A stretch of 64,000 nucleotides of DNA from Tenebrio molitor (Eukaryota > Arthropoda > Insecta > Coleoptera > Tenebrionidae): NCBI RefSeq assembly GCF_963966145.1, contig NC_091046.1:46066001-46130000 (forward strand), written 5' to 3'. The position numbers were made by a program, and so were the translations under genes. Shown here in pieces: positions 10,560-22,068 of the stretch; the stretch's first letter is position 1, and every line of letters begins with the position of its first letter. The notes under the pieces are model-generated. The model was not told the DNA's origin and made no database searches. It saw nothing but the letters and a program-made list of their open reading frames with translations.

Positions 10560-10631
10560 AGGCGGGACCGGCGCGGATTCGAACCGGGCTGGACCGTTTG
10601 ACGGTCTAGGGAGCCGAGACACTATCAAACA
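10560..10631 (-). pseudogene. tRNA-like sequence with Pol III A and B boxes
   Basis: On the minus strand a perfect B box GGTTCGAATCC (10585-10575) follows an A-box-like TAGTGTCTCGG (10624-10614). Between them AGACC-GTCAAAC-GGTCC can form an anticodon-arm-like hairpin with a seven-base loop that would show CAA. The acceptor ends do not pair, the variable loop is very short, and the T stem has a mismatch. It is therefore a tRNA pseudogene or tRNA-derived fragment rather than a working tRNA. Confidence 0.35.
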
Positions 10632-11480
10632 TTTATGAGCAATAAAAAAGGAAGTAAACCGCAAACAAGAGAATATTTGAGCGCGGCTCTTTACAATTTT
10701 TCCAGTTTTACATATCTGTAATTCGAGTGAACCTGTTGGGGTCACGACTCCACTCGAGATAATTGAAATGGAGATGGTGGAACATTTCCAGAATGGCGAA
10801 AATGGTACCCTTTGGGCTATCGACGCTGAGATCCGTTTGTGTGGTACGAACCAGTCGATCTCTGGAAATGTCAGCGTTCTCGAAAAAATGTTAGCACTGG
10901 ATGAGATATTAGAATCATAAGAGCTTAGGCTAATAAGTGTGGGCGAGTTTTTCTCTGTCCTACGCTCAAATTACTAAACAACTTTTTGCATTCGGATAGG
11001 TGAACAGCTGATAGTCTGTTTTATTGTTTTGCTCCAAAGTTTCACATAAATCTCTTGCTAATGGCGAAGATAACAAAATATTGCATATAGGTCATCACAA
11101 CACACACTTGGTCACGTGGCATTCAGGCCGGATTCATTTATCATTACGGATATGATATATTTATCCAGGGAACTGGAAAATTAACTTCTCAATTTGCTTT
11201 TATGTAATTCGATCCACTTTCTACGTAGATATGTAAGAATATGAGAATTATTAAAATAAGTAGATGAAGAAATTAAAAGATAAGATGAAAAAGTAACATT
11301 ATGACCAACCGTTCTTAATGATTTTTGAAATTCCCACAATGTTTAAATTTTCTAATTTTTGTAAGATTTACAGATTGCGGTTTTGACAATTTCTATTTTT
11401 TAAGCATTTTCAAAATTCTCTGAATTACAAGATTTACAAAGGTTTTAGATATAAATTTTTTGAAAAACAGTAAACTGTCC
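10632..11480. other. Gene-free stretch
   Basis: Unremarkable mixed then AT-rich sequence between the tRNA-like element and the second retrotransposon copy. It ends in an A-rich run near 11489-11509. Confidence 0.4.
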
Positions 11481-11758
11481 CCCTCACCAAAAAAAAAAAA
11501 ACAAAAAAAAGACGGAGAATAGCAGAACTTTTTTAACAACGGATTTAGAAATACGTGGTGGAAAGTGGTCTAAAGAAAGTGAAGCGGAAGGGGAGAAAAA
11601 GGCAGGGAAAATTAGAGAGACCACCAAAGGAGGAGAGGAGAAATAGCAAAATAAGTTAGGAAGAGGGTAAAGGGGGTGGGGAGGAAGAAAACACCCAAAA
11701 GAAGAGAAGAATTAAATAAACAGAAAAACAGCGATATCTAGAGATAAAGAGCAAGCCT

Positions 11759-12493
11759 TTGAGCAAAGAAGGTAGAAACCGATCTTTTAGCCAAGGAAGT
11801 TTTGAGGAGTTCCTGGAAGAAATTGAAAAAAGGAAAAGAACAGGAAGACAAGAAGAGGAGGAAGAGGAAGTATTTAAAGTAAGCAAGAAAACAGCAAGAT
11901 CACCTGAAGTAGAGAAGAAAACAAGCAGGGAAGTGGAAAAGAAAGTAGAAAAGCTGGAGGAAATGAAAGTGGAAATAACAGAGGAACTAAAGGAGATGCG
12001 AAAAGAGAATCAAGAAGTCTCGAGAGAAATCGAAAGACTAAGGGAAGAATTTAAGAATAAAAAAAAGGAAAGGGAGGAAGAGAAAAACAGCTTGATTGGG
12101 AGAGTAGCACAGCTGGAAAGGAGGAGAAGAAAAAATAATATAGTGATAACAGGATGGAAACAGGTGAAAGAAAGAGTAGATCAAAGAGGACATAGAAAAT
12201 TTTATAAAAGAAAACAGAGGGGAAGCTAAAGTCAAAGATTGCTACAGCATAAACAAGGATGGAAGAGTGGAGTGGGAAAGAAAGTGATGAAACAGAAAGG
12301 AAAACTGAGAGAAGAAACAGAGAAGATATTCATAGACAACGACCGTAGAAAACAAAAACGAAAGATACAGAAGAAACTAAGAACCATCGCGAAAGAAGAA
12401 AAAAGGGAAGGGAAAGAAGTAAAAGTGGGATATAGGAACATTACAATAGAGGGGGCACAGTGGAGATGGAATGAAGAAAGGGGAAGAAACTAA
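11759..12493 (+). pseudogene. Retrotransposon ORF1 protein, frameshifted
   Basis: It opens MSKEGRNRSFSQGSFEEFL and then has a long Glu/Lys-rich coiled coil (about residues 30-120: VEKKVEKLEEMKVEITEEL, SREIERLREEF). The motif RRKNNIVITGW follows near residue 130. The frame is then lost: the stop at 12227 is bypassed only in another frame, which reads EAKVKDCYSINKDGRVEWE. The original frame resumes to give EKIFIDNDRRKQKRKIQKKL, TIAKEEKREGKEVKVGYRN and QWRWNEE before a stop at 12491-12493. That stop is created by the 113-bp duplication. The domain order matches the 4435-5073 copy. Its role in the intact element would be RNA binding and chaperoning. Confidence 0.65.
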
Positions 12494-12596
12494 GAACCAT
12501 TGCGAAAGAAGAAAAAAGGGAAGGGAAAGAAGTAAAAGTAGGATAGAAGAAAATAACAATACAGGGAGTACAGTGGAGATGGAATGAAGAAAGGGG
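12371..12596 (+). repeat. 113-bp tandem duplication inside ORF1
   Basis: The block starting AAGAAACTAAGAACCATCGC at 12371 is repeated from 12484, with a few substitutions and a small change near 12545. 113 is not a multiple of three, so the duplication breaks the reading frame. It arose on an already non-functional copy or inactivated it. Confidence 0.75.
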
Positions 12597-12960
12597 GAGA
12601 CTAGAGATTTTTCAGTAGGAGGAATAGGGCATGGAGAAAACGGAGACAACGGAAATGGAAAAAGGACAAAGAAAAAGGTAGATTGGCAAAGAAAATGGAT
12701 TCCGGAAAAGAAGCGCAAAGGGAGCGCAATGGAGAAGATACGTAGGGGAGGGCACAAGCAAAAAAGATAACAAAAACGGCAAAAGTGAGGGTATTATATT
12801 AGCGGGTTTAAGAAAAAAATAAGAAGAATTTGAGACTACGTGAGACAATTTGAGGAATGGAGCTGGGAAAAAATAGAAAAGTTTACACGCACGAGCGCAG
12901 CAGATGTTGTAATAGCACATGTAAAAAAACGCTTTATACACACGTTGCATTCATAATTTT

Positions 12961-13431
12961 TTGTGGCATCATTGTATCTACAAAATAAAATAATAAGGAA
13001 AAAAATTATTAATAAAAATATATATTTTTTTAATAAATATTTCCACGAAATTAGTGAATAGAAGTGGCAAACATTCCAGCAGAAATTAATTTTTTATATT
13101 CTTTCTTTCTGTGGAAAATTATAAACAAATACAAGTCCATATAGTACAGTGTAAAATGAAATTTCCCAAACTGTAAAATAATCGTTACTTACGATATAAG
13201 TATCGTAACGTTGCAATAGTGCAAGTAAGTGTCACATTATCACACCTAGTCGGTAAAGTGCGACATTACGACACTCAAATGAATGTCGTAAAGTTTGACA
13301 TTACGTATTGATAGTAGATAAGCTATTTTATTTCACAGTATAAAAGAAATGTCCACTTTTGACGCATTATGAGGATGAAAAACAACCACATTTTAGCGAA
13401 GATGTAAAAATGAATTTTCACTTAAGCAAAT
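12961..13431. other. AT-rich, gene-free stretch with a small palindrome
   Basis: AT-rich sequence. TTACGATA-TAAG-TATCGTAA at about 13188-13207 is a perfect 8-base-arm palindrome, followed by several diverged ...GTCGTAA/GTGCGACATTACGACAC repeats. No coding content. Confidence 0.4.
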
Positions 13432-14499
13432 TATGCAGTTATGTCTCAGCTAAAATTTTCGAGCCTAATATCTCGGTTATTTGCCAACGGATTTTTGTTA
13501 AATTTAAAATGCAGAAGTTTTAGACCGTGAAGGTTCAATTAGTAATAATAAAATTACCTCAAGTTAAAAAATGTAATTTTAACACATGTTTCCTTTATCG
13601 AAAATTATGCGCGATTATTATTAGATTGTTAAACATTAAAAAATAGGGGTCTACACAAACAATTAAGCAAATCACTTGTCTGATTCAACGAAAAGATTAG
13701 ATTTTGTCGTTAAAAATTTAATGTAAAATTTGAAGGTATTTGAGCAGTTACCTTTTGAAACAATTGATGATTAATTGCCAAGCAGCATTTTGTACAGCCT
13801 TTATTAGAAACGTCAAATTGTGAAAATTTATTAAAAATACTCTAAAAACAGACTACAGCGGCAGAAATGTCAATATTGATGAAAAAGGAAAAAAATTTGC
13901 CTATGGAGAGTGTCGTAAGAACTTCAATGGCACAGTTCGTTTTCTCGTGGAACACTATCCAAATGTAGGTTTTACAAAATGTAAGGTTAAGAGAGTCTTC
14001 AATTTATTTGAAGACGCAGGAAGCGAACGTGAACTAAATTACCTTGCTAAAATATCCCGATCGTGTTTTAGTCCTTTATGGAAGAATTAAAGCATCCAGT
14101 ATAATAAATTACGTCCAAATGTTGTCTTTAACTTTGTAAGTGTTTGTAAGGTTAGCAAGATAAACGTCAAATATGTCACCTGCGCTTCTGCGAAAAGGGA
14201 TGACCAAAATTCTGCAAAATTGTGCATTTGTTTCAAACGCGTCTACGTTTTTGCATTTGCAGCCACGTTTAACACAGTTTTTTGCAAACCAGACGTCTTT
14301 CAAGGACGAGTTTTTCCCTACAGCATTTTTTATTGATTTTTTTAATTGATTCAACATTTTAACAAGGCATGTAAAAATTACGTTTTTAAGACTTGGGTGA
14401 TTGCATTAATAGGATTTTATTCTTTACCGTCTAAAATATCTGCATTTTAAATTTCACAAAAATCCGCTGGAAAATAACTGAGCTGAGACACCCTGTATA
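13432..14499 (+). mobile_element. TIR DNA transposon, mariner-like relic
   Basis: The left end TATGCAGTTATGTCTCAGCT and the reverse-complemented right end TATACAGGGTGTCTCAGCTC agree. Both then share CCAACGGATTTTTGTTAAATTTAAAATGCAG-type sequence for about 100 bases, with an insertion in the left arm. The element is about 1.07 kb. It carries one small open frame with a DUF4817-like domain (13824-14090). There is no DDE catalytic core, so it is a deletion derivative that would need a transposase in trans. Confidence 0.65.
13824..14090 (+). pseudogene. DUF4817-like N-terminal transposase fragment
   Basis: This is an 88-residue frame lying between stops, with no clear start Met. The core reads FAYGECRKNFNGTVRFLVEH, then YPNVGFTKCKVKRVFNLFED and AGSE. 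This resembles the helix-turn-helix DUF4817 domain at the N-terminus of many insect mariner-type transposases, whose pattern is YGECxxNxxxAxRLYxERYPxRxxPxxxxFxRLxxxLxExGS. The Y-G-E-C, Y-P-N and final G-S positions match. No catalytic domain follows. The 82-codon minus-strand frame at 14109-14357, inside the same element, is unrecognised. The recall-based family match should be confirmed by profile search. Confidence 0.5.
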
Positions 14500-16500
14500 T
14501 GCATTAATATTTCTTTTTGAAAATTTGTAATTTGGAACAAGTCGAATTTGTGAAAAAATGTAGTGTTTAAAAAAAGGTGAACGTAACTGTTTGCGACGTT
14601 TCGAATTTTTTACTTAGCGAATAGTTTCGCAATACGCCACATAACAGAATACTAATTGTAAATTAAACTAACGTAACAGTTATTTGTTCGTCGTTAATTA
14701 CCCCCGGATTCCTCCTCGGCCGTTGCAGCCCCATTAGCATATTAATAATGAATGTTAATCACCCGCAGCTCTTCGATCGCCATTTCGAAAAAACGCAAAA
14801 TCCGTACCGACACTCGATGCCACATTGCGTGCAAAAAACTCCCAAATTACCGAGTTAAGTAACGCCACTTATGTAATTGATCGGTGTTTTGGTCTGTTTG
14901 CCGAGCTATTATTTAAATGACACACACGAACGCTATAAACATGTTACATGCGTTATTGGAATTGCAAATGCGCCCAAGCTCGAATTAATACAATCCGCTT
15001 TATCGCTCTTATCATCGGGGACATATTTTTTTGTTTCGATAATTGCGCCCCGTCGAGCACGTCCCTCGCCTTTAATTAAAGCCCAATTCATATTCAGATG
15101 CACTACATAGTACAGGGTGCAGACGGAGATCACTGAGATAAAACGGGACCTTCCCAGAAGAGGCGACGTGACGTACCAACTCGCTCGTAATGGGACACGT
15201 ACGCCTCTACCGGGAACCAGATGGAAAAACGGGATCTCGCACACCTGTCGCCATTCGAGGCGAGCGCGCGGACCGCCGCTTCGCAGCTTCAGGTGTCGGA
15301 GTAGAATGTAGGGTGGTGCGCGATTTTTCTGCAGCGGAGGTCGTTACTCGGTTTGCGAGCGCTATGGTGGTTGAACCGCTTGATGGTGGCAGAGCTGATA
15401 TCGTAACGACTTAATTCCATCGTAGATAATGATAGTTTTGCATATGCGTGTGTCTCTCCGCGACCACACTAACTAGTCGTACGGTACATTCAATCACACT
15501 AATTTAAATTATTGTAACAATGCGATGTTCCTTGCATGCTATAATGCATGTATTATTCAATGCACTTGCTGCGTTATGACGTTATTATGCACATCCTACC
15601 GGTTTCGAACTCTCCTAATGGCGAATTTTGCATTCATTTTCTAATAACGCGGTGCAGGCGGTTCTTTGTCATGCACGTGAACCCGGGACGTGTCAGGCTT
15701 GAGGAATCTCCACGATGGTGCTCGCTCGCACAAGAAAAACACACATCCGGTCACTCACAAAACCTACTTCTCTTCTGCTAAAAAAATTCTTATCCAAGCC
15801 AGAACCACAATTAGAACTCTTCTTTTTGAAAAATTTTCGTTTCACCAATTTCTTCTTTTCTTCTCATTTTTGACCCTCTCAGAGCTGCGAGTTTCCCCAT
15901 CTGGCTCGGAGACTTTTAAAGAATGTACTGTCACCTTGGTCCACGGGAGCCCCCCGGGGGCATTCCGCGTCCGCCCGCAGCTCACCTAGACCCGACCGTG
16001 ACCCTCTGCGTTGCAAAAATAATTATCGAGGCACGCCGGGAGGGCAATCAAACGGGCAGATGTGCCCATTGCGCCCTTTTTTCTCTTTCTTTTGTCTAGT
16101 TGAAAGCCTCGTGTGCCCTACATTTCCACCTACTTGATCACTAATTACTGCCGACCGGATAATGCGCCATTGTTGCAGCGAGTCTGTTAAAATCGCATAA
16201 ATTATCTCCGGCACACATGCATGCGAGTGCGGGGCCCCACCACCGCCCCATGAATATTGATGGCGCGGTGGAGGAAGCTCCACGGCGGCGGCTTCATCCG
16301 GGGGCGGAGAGGGGCAATCCGGAGAGAGATCCGAGTCCCGGATTGTCACCATGAAATGAGAAGCCTTTTTAAAAAAATACAATCATTGCAGACGTCAAAG
16401 AGCTTTCAAAAACCACCTATTTGAAGTTTTGGAAATTTTTTGACATTTTTTTGAAAATTTTTTTCGCCTTACACGATCCTACTTGTCAAAACTCGACACG
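14500..16500. other. Gene-free, CpG-containing stretch
   Basis: Mixed to GC-rich DNA (15.1-15.4 and 15.9-16.35 kb are richest) with TTAATTA-type sites. The frames of up to about 120 codons are Arg/Pro-rich, lack domains and overlap on both strands. I could not support any exon. Confidence 0.4.
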
Positions 16501-16504
16501 ACAC

Positions 16505-16665
16505 ACACAAAAATCGACGGTCCACAATAAGAACTAAAAAATATTAACAATATCAACAGTTTTTGGGAGTCTACCGGTCAAGGTTTGCGGACCGCGACGC
16601 GATTGGCCGACGCGCCGTCACGTGACGGATTTCTACGCCTGGATTGGAGCCTTCTGCGATACCTC
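16505..16665. promoter_or_regulatory. CCAAT/E-box module, copy 1
   Basis: Two inverted CCAAT boxes (ATTGG at 16602-16606 and 16643-16647) flank the palindrome GTCACGTGAC (16617-16626), a full E-box in the context bound by USF/MiT-TFE bHLH-ZIP factors. Upstream lies CAATAAGAACTAAAAAATAT. The whole block is related to 19955-20126. It is promoter-like by motif content. No start site was located. Confidence 0.4.
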
Positions 16666-19600
16666 GTCAAAACTCGACACGACTCACTTGAAGTGTGTTA
16701 ATCGAGACAATTGAAGGTGAATTAACTGGAATGGCGCCATTTTGACAAATTTTGGAAATTTTTTGAAATTTTTTTTTTGTTTCGCGGTGTGGTTTTGGAG
16801 ATTGTAGCTTGTGATTTGGGCGAGTGAGCCTTTGTGGGTCCAGATCTGATGCCTATTTCGTCGGTTTGGTGTCAGTCGCGAACCGGTGGAGCCGAACGCG
16901 CCGAAAATTCCTCTATGGTAGTCATCGTGATCCGTGGTCGCGATAAGTGTCTGAATTACACACTTAACAATGCATTTCTCAAGAGGCACGATGACATAAA
17001 GCGGCCACGACGCTAATTTCGAAATCCTTCTAGAGATAATTCGTGAAATAATCACCGCCGTAATAAAACATAACGAGTGAGGGACATCGGGAGTGTACCA
17101 GAGAGGACACGTGTTCGCCCATAAAACAAGAAACATCCATTCAGATCTGGTTTAATCCGTGCCTGTCACAATGCGAGCGAGGCGTTCCGAGCGGCGGCTA
17201 AAAAAATGTCCAGGTGCTAATTCGGCGCTCCGCTCGGACCTTGCACCGGACTAGGCCTCGGAGTTTGTTAATTCTTGGAGCGAGTACTGTCTTTTAGCGA
17301 TGTTTATCTGGCTTGTGCACTTGAATAGAATATAAATGCAAATGGACGACACAATTGTACCTTTGTGTGGGCATTGTGTGATTCTAAGCGGCCGGGACGT
17401 CGTTAAAATAATCAACAATTATAAGCGCGGAGAGCTTTGAATGGCCGCCTGCGAAAGCTCGTTACTGGTATCTGATGGCGGGTTGGCCGCCGCCGGATTT
17501 TTCTACGGACGGGCGTTAATGTGACAATAGGTTAAGTGACAGTCTAAATTGCATTAATGGCTAGGAGAGTCGCATCTTCGACTTATTATCCAATCATTTA
17601 AATAAGCAATCAGTGCTAAGTGGCGAAGAGGTCACTAACACGCCGCTAACTAACCACACTTACGCGTTATTAACAATCAGCATTTGACGTCAACGGCCAA
17701 TTGTGCACATGCAAATTAAAACTAAAAACGAACGACCTCGATTGCATTAATTAGGCGACGGAGATGCCAACACCCGCCCAAGCTAACTTAACACTTTGGC
17801 TAACTCTAACTCCTCAACTCGTAACACATTCCTCCAACATTCACTCAGCACCAGGACCCTAACCCCCACCTGGTACCTTCCCCAAAAAACGCATTTTCAT
17901 TTTAACCCCATCTAGCAAATTTTGAAAATTTTTGATTTTTTCAATCCATTTGGAGCACTCCGTATCAAAATTATTTTTCAAACATGAAAACACTACAATT
18001 CGGGAACCTCCACGTGCCACAGATTCCAACCGGAATGGTTCTTTATTTTTGAAAAATGGAAACCGTCCTAGAACTTTTGTAAAAAAAAATTCGAAAAAAT
18101 CACTTCCACGAAACAGTTTCTGTTTGTTTCGAAGAACACTCCTTTTAAAACTCAATTAACAACTGCTACTATTACCATTTGTCTCAACTAACGCTTTCAA
18201 ATATTTAATTTTCGTTAGAACCTAAGTGCTAAAAACTTGAGATGTAATGATCTGGTGCCACTTTTTCAAATCCCATTTTGCTTCCTGTTTCATCTGTGGC
18301 AAGTTGTTTTGGTCCCGACTCGATCAAAAAATTAATTAGAATAAACCGTTCCGGCCAAATGGCACTTTTCCCCGAACAACGCGAATCGTCGATAAAAAAT
18401 GCCCCTTTTGTGTTCGGAACCCGAAATTAATGCCGGCAAACATTTTTTATACACCCGCAAGCAACAAAGACGTAGCAGATTAGAAACAAAAAAAAAGATG
18501 GTCCTAGACAAAAAATTTAATAGTCCGATCAGAGAACACATCTGTCACGTTATTATCCGACCTCTTTGTTCGTGCAAACCCGTTTAATTGCGCGTTGGTA
18601 TTCATAAGCACGAAATCGGTCAAGTGGGTCAGAGGTTCCCCCCACAGATGCAGTCCCAAGGAGCGATTTTGGGGCAAGTTGCGTTTCCCCAATTTCGATC
18701 GAAATTGGGTGGAAAAAAACTGTTTTGCTCTTGATATTTGCATATTCGGGGGTTAATAAACAGTACCTGGTCTCGATGATCATTAGTCCGGCTGTAGGGG
18801 TGCAGTTAGAGGGGTTGCGAGTGCTTAATTCAGCGGGACGCGCTAATTGTGAATTCATATGCAAATGTGTTCATCGGTTTGGTTAAGTATTAATCTGGAC
18901 TCATTATTTCACAGCTTTTAACCCCATCAGGGTGGCTCGCTACCGCATCTGCTGCACCAAAAACAATGTTACGGATTAGAATCCATGAGGGTGGTTTTTT
19001 GTCGGATTTAATCGCAGTTATGACTGTTGTAATTACACGGGGGGGAGTTTTTTTTTAAGAGACAACCCTTCCGATAACGAGATTCCGGTCGGTGATGCGA
19101 AATTTGCTCCTTTTGGCCCGTAAATCAAATTTAATTCTCCAACAGTTAAAATTTAGCTGCTAATAAACCGTCGTGAAATACGAGACATTAACGCGTCATA
19201 AATCGGCTCGCCGAGGCCCCATGTACCAACGGGTAATATAGACGATAGGCTATCTAATTAAAAAAAACCCAAACTGACACCGGAGCTAATTGCCGTTGCT
19301 TGTAGCCCAATGTAATCCCCTTGTTTAGTGCACGTGATGAACCGCGAGAGACGAGTCTTGGTCTTCCTTTTGCGAAAGAGTTACGACGGGACGCTTATCC
19401 GATCGCTTAAGAGGCAGACGGTTTGGGGTGGGGGGCGGAAGAAACCTTGCCCAAAACGAGTCCAGTCGAAGAAACTGAAGACCAGAAACGGTTCCAGTTT
19501 CCTCGTTTTCCTTCCCCGTGAGAGGCACCGCCGCCGGCCCCGCGCGAACCCGCTGACAGCTTGTTAGCCGCTCCGGAGATTGCTTGTCCAGATGAAGAAA

Positions 19601-19950
19601 CGCGCTCACGGGTAGACCGCGCCACCGTTCCCTCGCCGCCCCCACGGCCACCTGGTCGCTGCACCCACCGTTTAATTACGGCCGAGCATAAACGTGATGA
19701 ATCTCGCCACACCGTCTACCATTCCATCTGGCCTTAATTGTTTTCTTCACGGCATTTGCATTGCTAAGGGCCTGACTGATAGGTGTCAAGCGTGCACTCA
19801 TGACTCTGCCCCACAAGCAGATCGCATTCCCGCCTCCAGATAAATTCTACAAATTTTTACGCGCTCCAAGACACCCACGACACACTCGGTGCCCAAACAC
19901 TCGATTAACATACAAACGCGCCAGGAACTCCGGCCCGCCGGCGGTTCCGC
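16666..19950. other. Gene-free stretch with octamer-like motifs
   Basis: No exon or mobile element could be supported. Octamer-like ATGCAAAT/TGCAAAT motifs occur near 17336, 17709, 18736 and 18857. CpG-rich segments lie at 17.15-17.5 and 19.35-19.7 kb. The direct repeat CAAAACTCGACACGAC occurs at about 16487 and 16668. Confidence 0.4.
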
Positions 19951-19954
19951 CAAC

Positions 19955-20126
19955 AATACGGCCACAAAAAATTTTACCATCAATAAGAACCAAAAAAATA
20001 TCAACAATACCGCGGACCGCGGCGCAATTGGCCCGCCGGGCCGGATTCCTGCGTCTGGATTGGCGCGACGCCGTCACGTGGCACGGTGCGGCGTCGTCAC
20101 GTGAGGGTTAGGCGCGTCGCGATTGG
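19955..20126. promoter_or_regulatory. CCAAT/E-box module, copy 2
   Basis: Three ATTGG boxes (20027-20031, 20059-20063, 20122-20126) and two CACGTG E-boxes (20075-20080, 20098-20103) sit in a CpG-rich block. CAATAAGAACCAAAAAAATA then TCAACAATACCGCGGACCGC parallels 16527-16596, in the same orientation. The shared order of A-rich lead, GCGGACCGCG, ATTGG, GTCACGTG shows a duplicated module. Confidence 0.4.
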
Positions 20127-20129
20127 TTT

Positions 20130-20940
20130 CCGCGTTCGTGGACCGGTTCGGGTTAAAAATGGGCAACGGGGGAGTCGAGGACGGTCCATAAGTCATGGTC
20201 TTATAAGGTTTGAGGAATGCGAGGAGAAAAAGAACCGTTCGCACTCTTATTAAATGCAACCGCATTAATTATGCGAGATGTTCTCGTCGGAAAAGAACTG
20301 GTTGTGTGGTGCGCGAGAGGCCGCCATTATATGCGTTACAGTCGAGTGTTTAAATATTAATATTTATAAATTGACTTAGCCGGCCGAGGTGATAGGTTAA
20401 GTAGGCGAGGTGTGGTCGCGGCCGACTCGGACCTAGGCTAAAACTCGCCGAGAAAAACGGCGTGTGGCACAACTAACCCACTCAATTACAATATAAATTA
20501 ACTCGCACTCTTTACGACACGTTTTTATTGCAATGCCACCCAGGGTAGCGAGCGAAAAGCCACTTTCCAAGCCCGATCTGGCGACATCGACTTTTCCTGG
20601 ACGCCCGGCTAATTGTCGAAACTGCGGGCCGGTCGGTCGACTCGTCGTTAATTTTAATCAGATGTATAATTACTGTAATTTTGAGAAAACGGCGATGCTG
20701 TTTGGCAGCTTAATGCCCAAGAACAAATAAAAAAGCGCCAATAACAATAAATAAGAGCGAACAAGTCAGCAAACTTGTTAACCGTGTGACTTTTACGGTT
20801 CCAAATAAACCAATAAAAGTGTAGATAGCAATTATTGGGCGCTAAGGAATCTCGCGTTTACATCGCTGGTACATTCGACCCATTTGAAAATGTCGTTACC
20901 AAACGGATACTCCGACACGGCTGCTAAATCATCCGACCAA
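20130..20940. other. Gene-free stretch
   Basis: CpG-containing sequence with GCCGCCATTATA (YY1-like, about 20320) and AT-rich linkers. No exon supported. Confidence 0.35.
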
Positions 20941-21350
20941 AAATGCAACCATTCCAGTCATTTATTTCAAACAAAATAGTGACTTATTAGCAAAAATTAC
21001 CATTAAAAAAAAATCAAAAAAACTCAAGATGTCATTTTTATTTTTTGGAGTGAAAACCTCTTTAGGCATTCCGGGCAGTGAATTAGTTTCATGCGACACG
21101 CTAAAATCGTTCGCGTTCGCATCACGCTAAATCGTTTGCGTGAAAATGCAACCATTCCATTCAAGTTGTTTCATTTATTTCAGACAAAATAGTGACTTAT
21201 TGGCAAAAATTACCATTAAAAAAAAATAAAATACTTCAAAATGACATTTTTATTCCCGGGCAGGGAATTAGCTTCATGCGTCACGCTAAAATCGTTCGCG
21301 TTCGCGTTCGCATCACGCTAAAATCGTTCGCGTTCGCATCACGCGCATAT
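20941..21350. repeat. Two-copy 203-bp tandem repeat with minisatellite
   Basis: AAATGCAACCATTCCA starts copies at 20941 and 21144. Both run through AAAATAGTGACTTATT, AAAAATTACCATTAAAAAAA and GGGCAG..GAATTAG..TTCATGCG. Each copy ends in a minisatellite of CACGCTAAAATCGTTCGCGT units with extra TTCGCG steps, four or more units in total over 21095-21350. Confidence 0.8.
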
Positions 21351-22068
21351 TTAAAAGTCGGAGACACTAGAACCAACTCTTGAGGGACACAAAATGACGC
21401 GATTGGTTGAAATTAAGTTTGTAGTTGGTTATTTTTCCGGTTTGGGTTTTTTGTGGTGGCGCAACCCCGTCGGTGCCTAATTGCGCCTCAAATTAGGATG
21501 GTGTGGGGTGTAATTAGACGTAATTGTCCCCGTAATTAGCTTAATCACGTCTGAGTCAGCTTAATCACGGCGTAGAGGAGTCAGTCAGCTGACAATCACT
21601 GTGCATAATTCGGTTGATTGTAATGACTGCTTGAATTAATATCAATTATGGCCGAGTAAGACTGATGTCTGCCTCTAAATTGATGTTAATACCCTGATAA
21701 ATAGCCGTTGATTATTCCCGCGATGCGGAGAGGATTAGGTCGCGATGGCAAACATCCATCGCCTTCTCAAGGTAAATACACGTGCCGACGTTTCGGCATC
21801 GTGGTGTGACCACTCGGTATAACTAACCGTTGACACGAACGACCGGACTGGAACAAGCCAAAAAAGAGATATTAACAGCTTGTAATTAATCCCGGATCGA
21901 AACCAGCTGAGATAATCATCGCATCGAACATACAGGGTGTTCGCAGCGAGAGGCGGCGCCGCCGCCACTCGTAAATCTACACGCTATTTGTATTTGTTTC
22001 GCTGGGGGAGACGGATACCTGGGGCTGACGTGAATTACGGCAAATCGCGATCCAAGGATATCGCGTGG
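21351..22068. other. Gene-free stretch
   Basis: Contains TAATTAG/TTAATCACG repeats near 21510-21570 and an isolated TACAGGGTG near 21932. No gene seen. Confidence 0.35.

Larger units (their letters stand above)
11510..12960 (+). mobile_element. Second non-LTR retrotransposon copy, ORF1 part
   Basis: An A/G-rich plus-strand sequence with a broken ORF1 (11759-12493), a 113-bp internal tandem duplication, and a downstream block (GGATTCCGGAAAAGAAGCGC near 12695) that matches the post-ORF1 block of the 4.15-5.31 kb element (GGAAACCGGAAAAGAAGCAC near 5148). No ORF2 sequence and no CCCGTAGGGC-type 3' end were found, so the copy is 3'-truncated or decayed. Confidence 0.6.

Noticed and set aside
13189..13330. 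Palindromic TTACGATA/TATCGTAA region as a transposon
   Set aside because: The arms are only eight bases and the neighbouring GTCGTAA words do not form consistent termini.
15110..15125. TACAGGGTGCAG as a transposon end (also single ends at 21932 and 62686)
   Set aside because: No matching inverted end or target duplication was found within a plausible distance.
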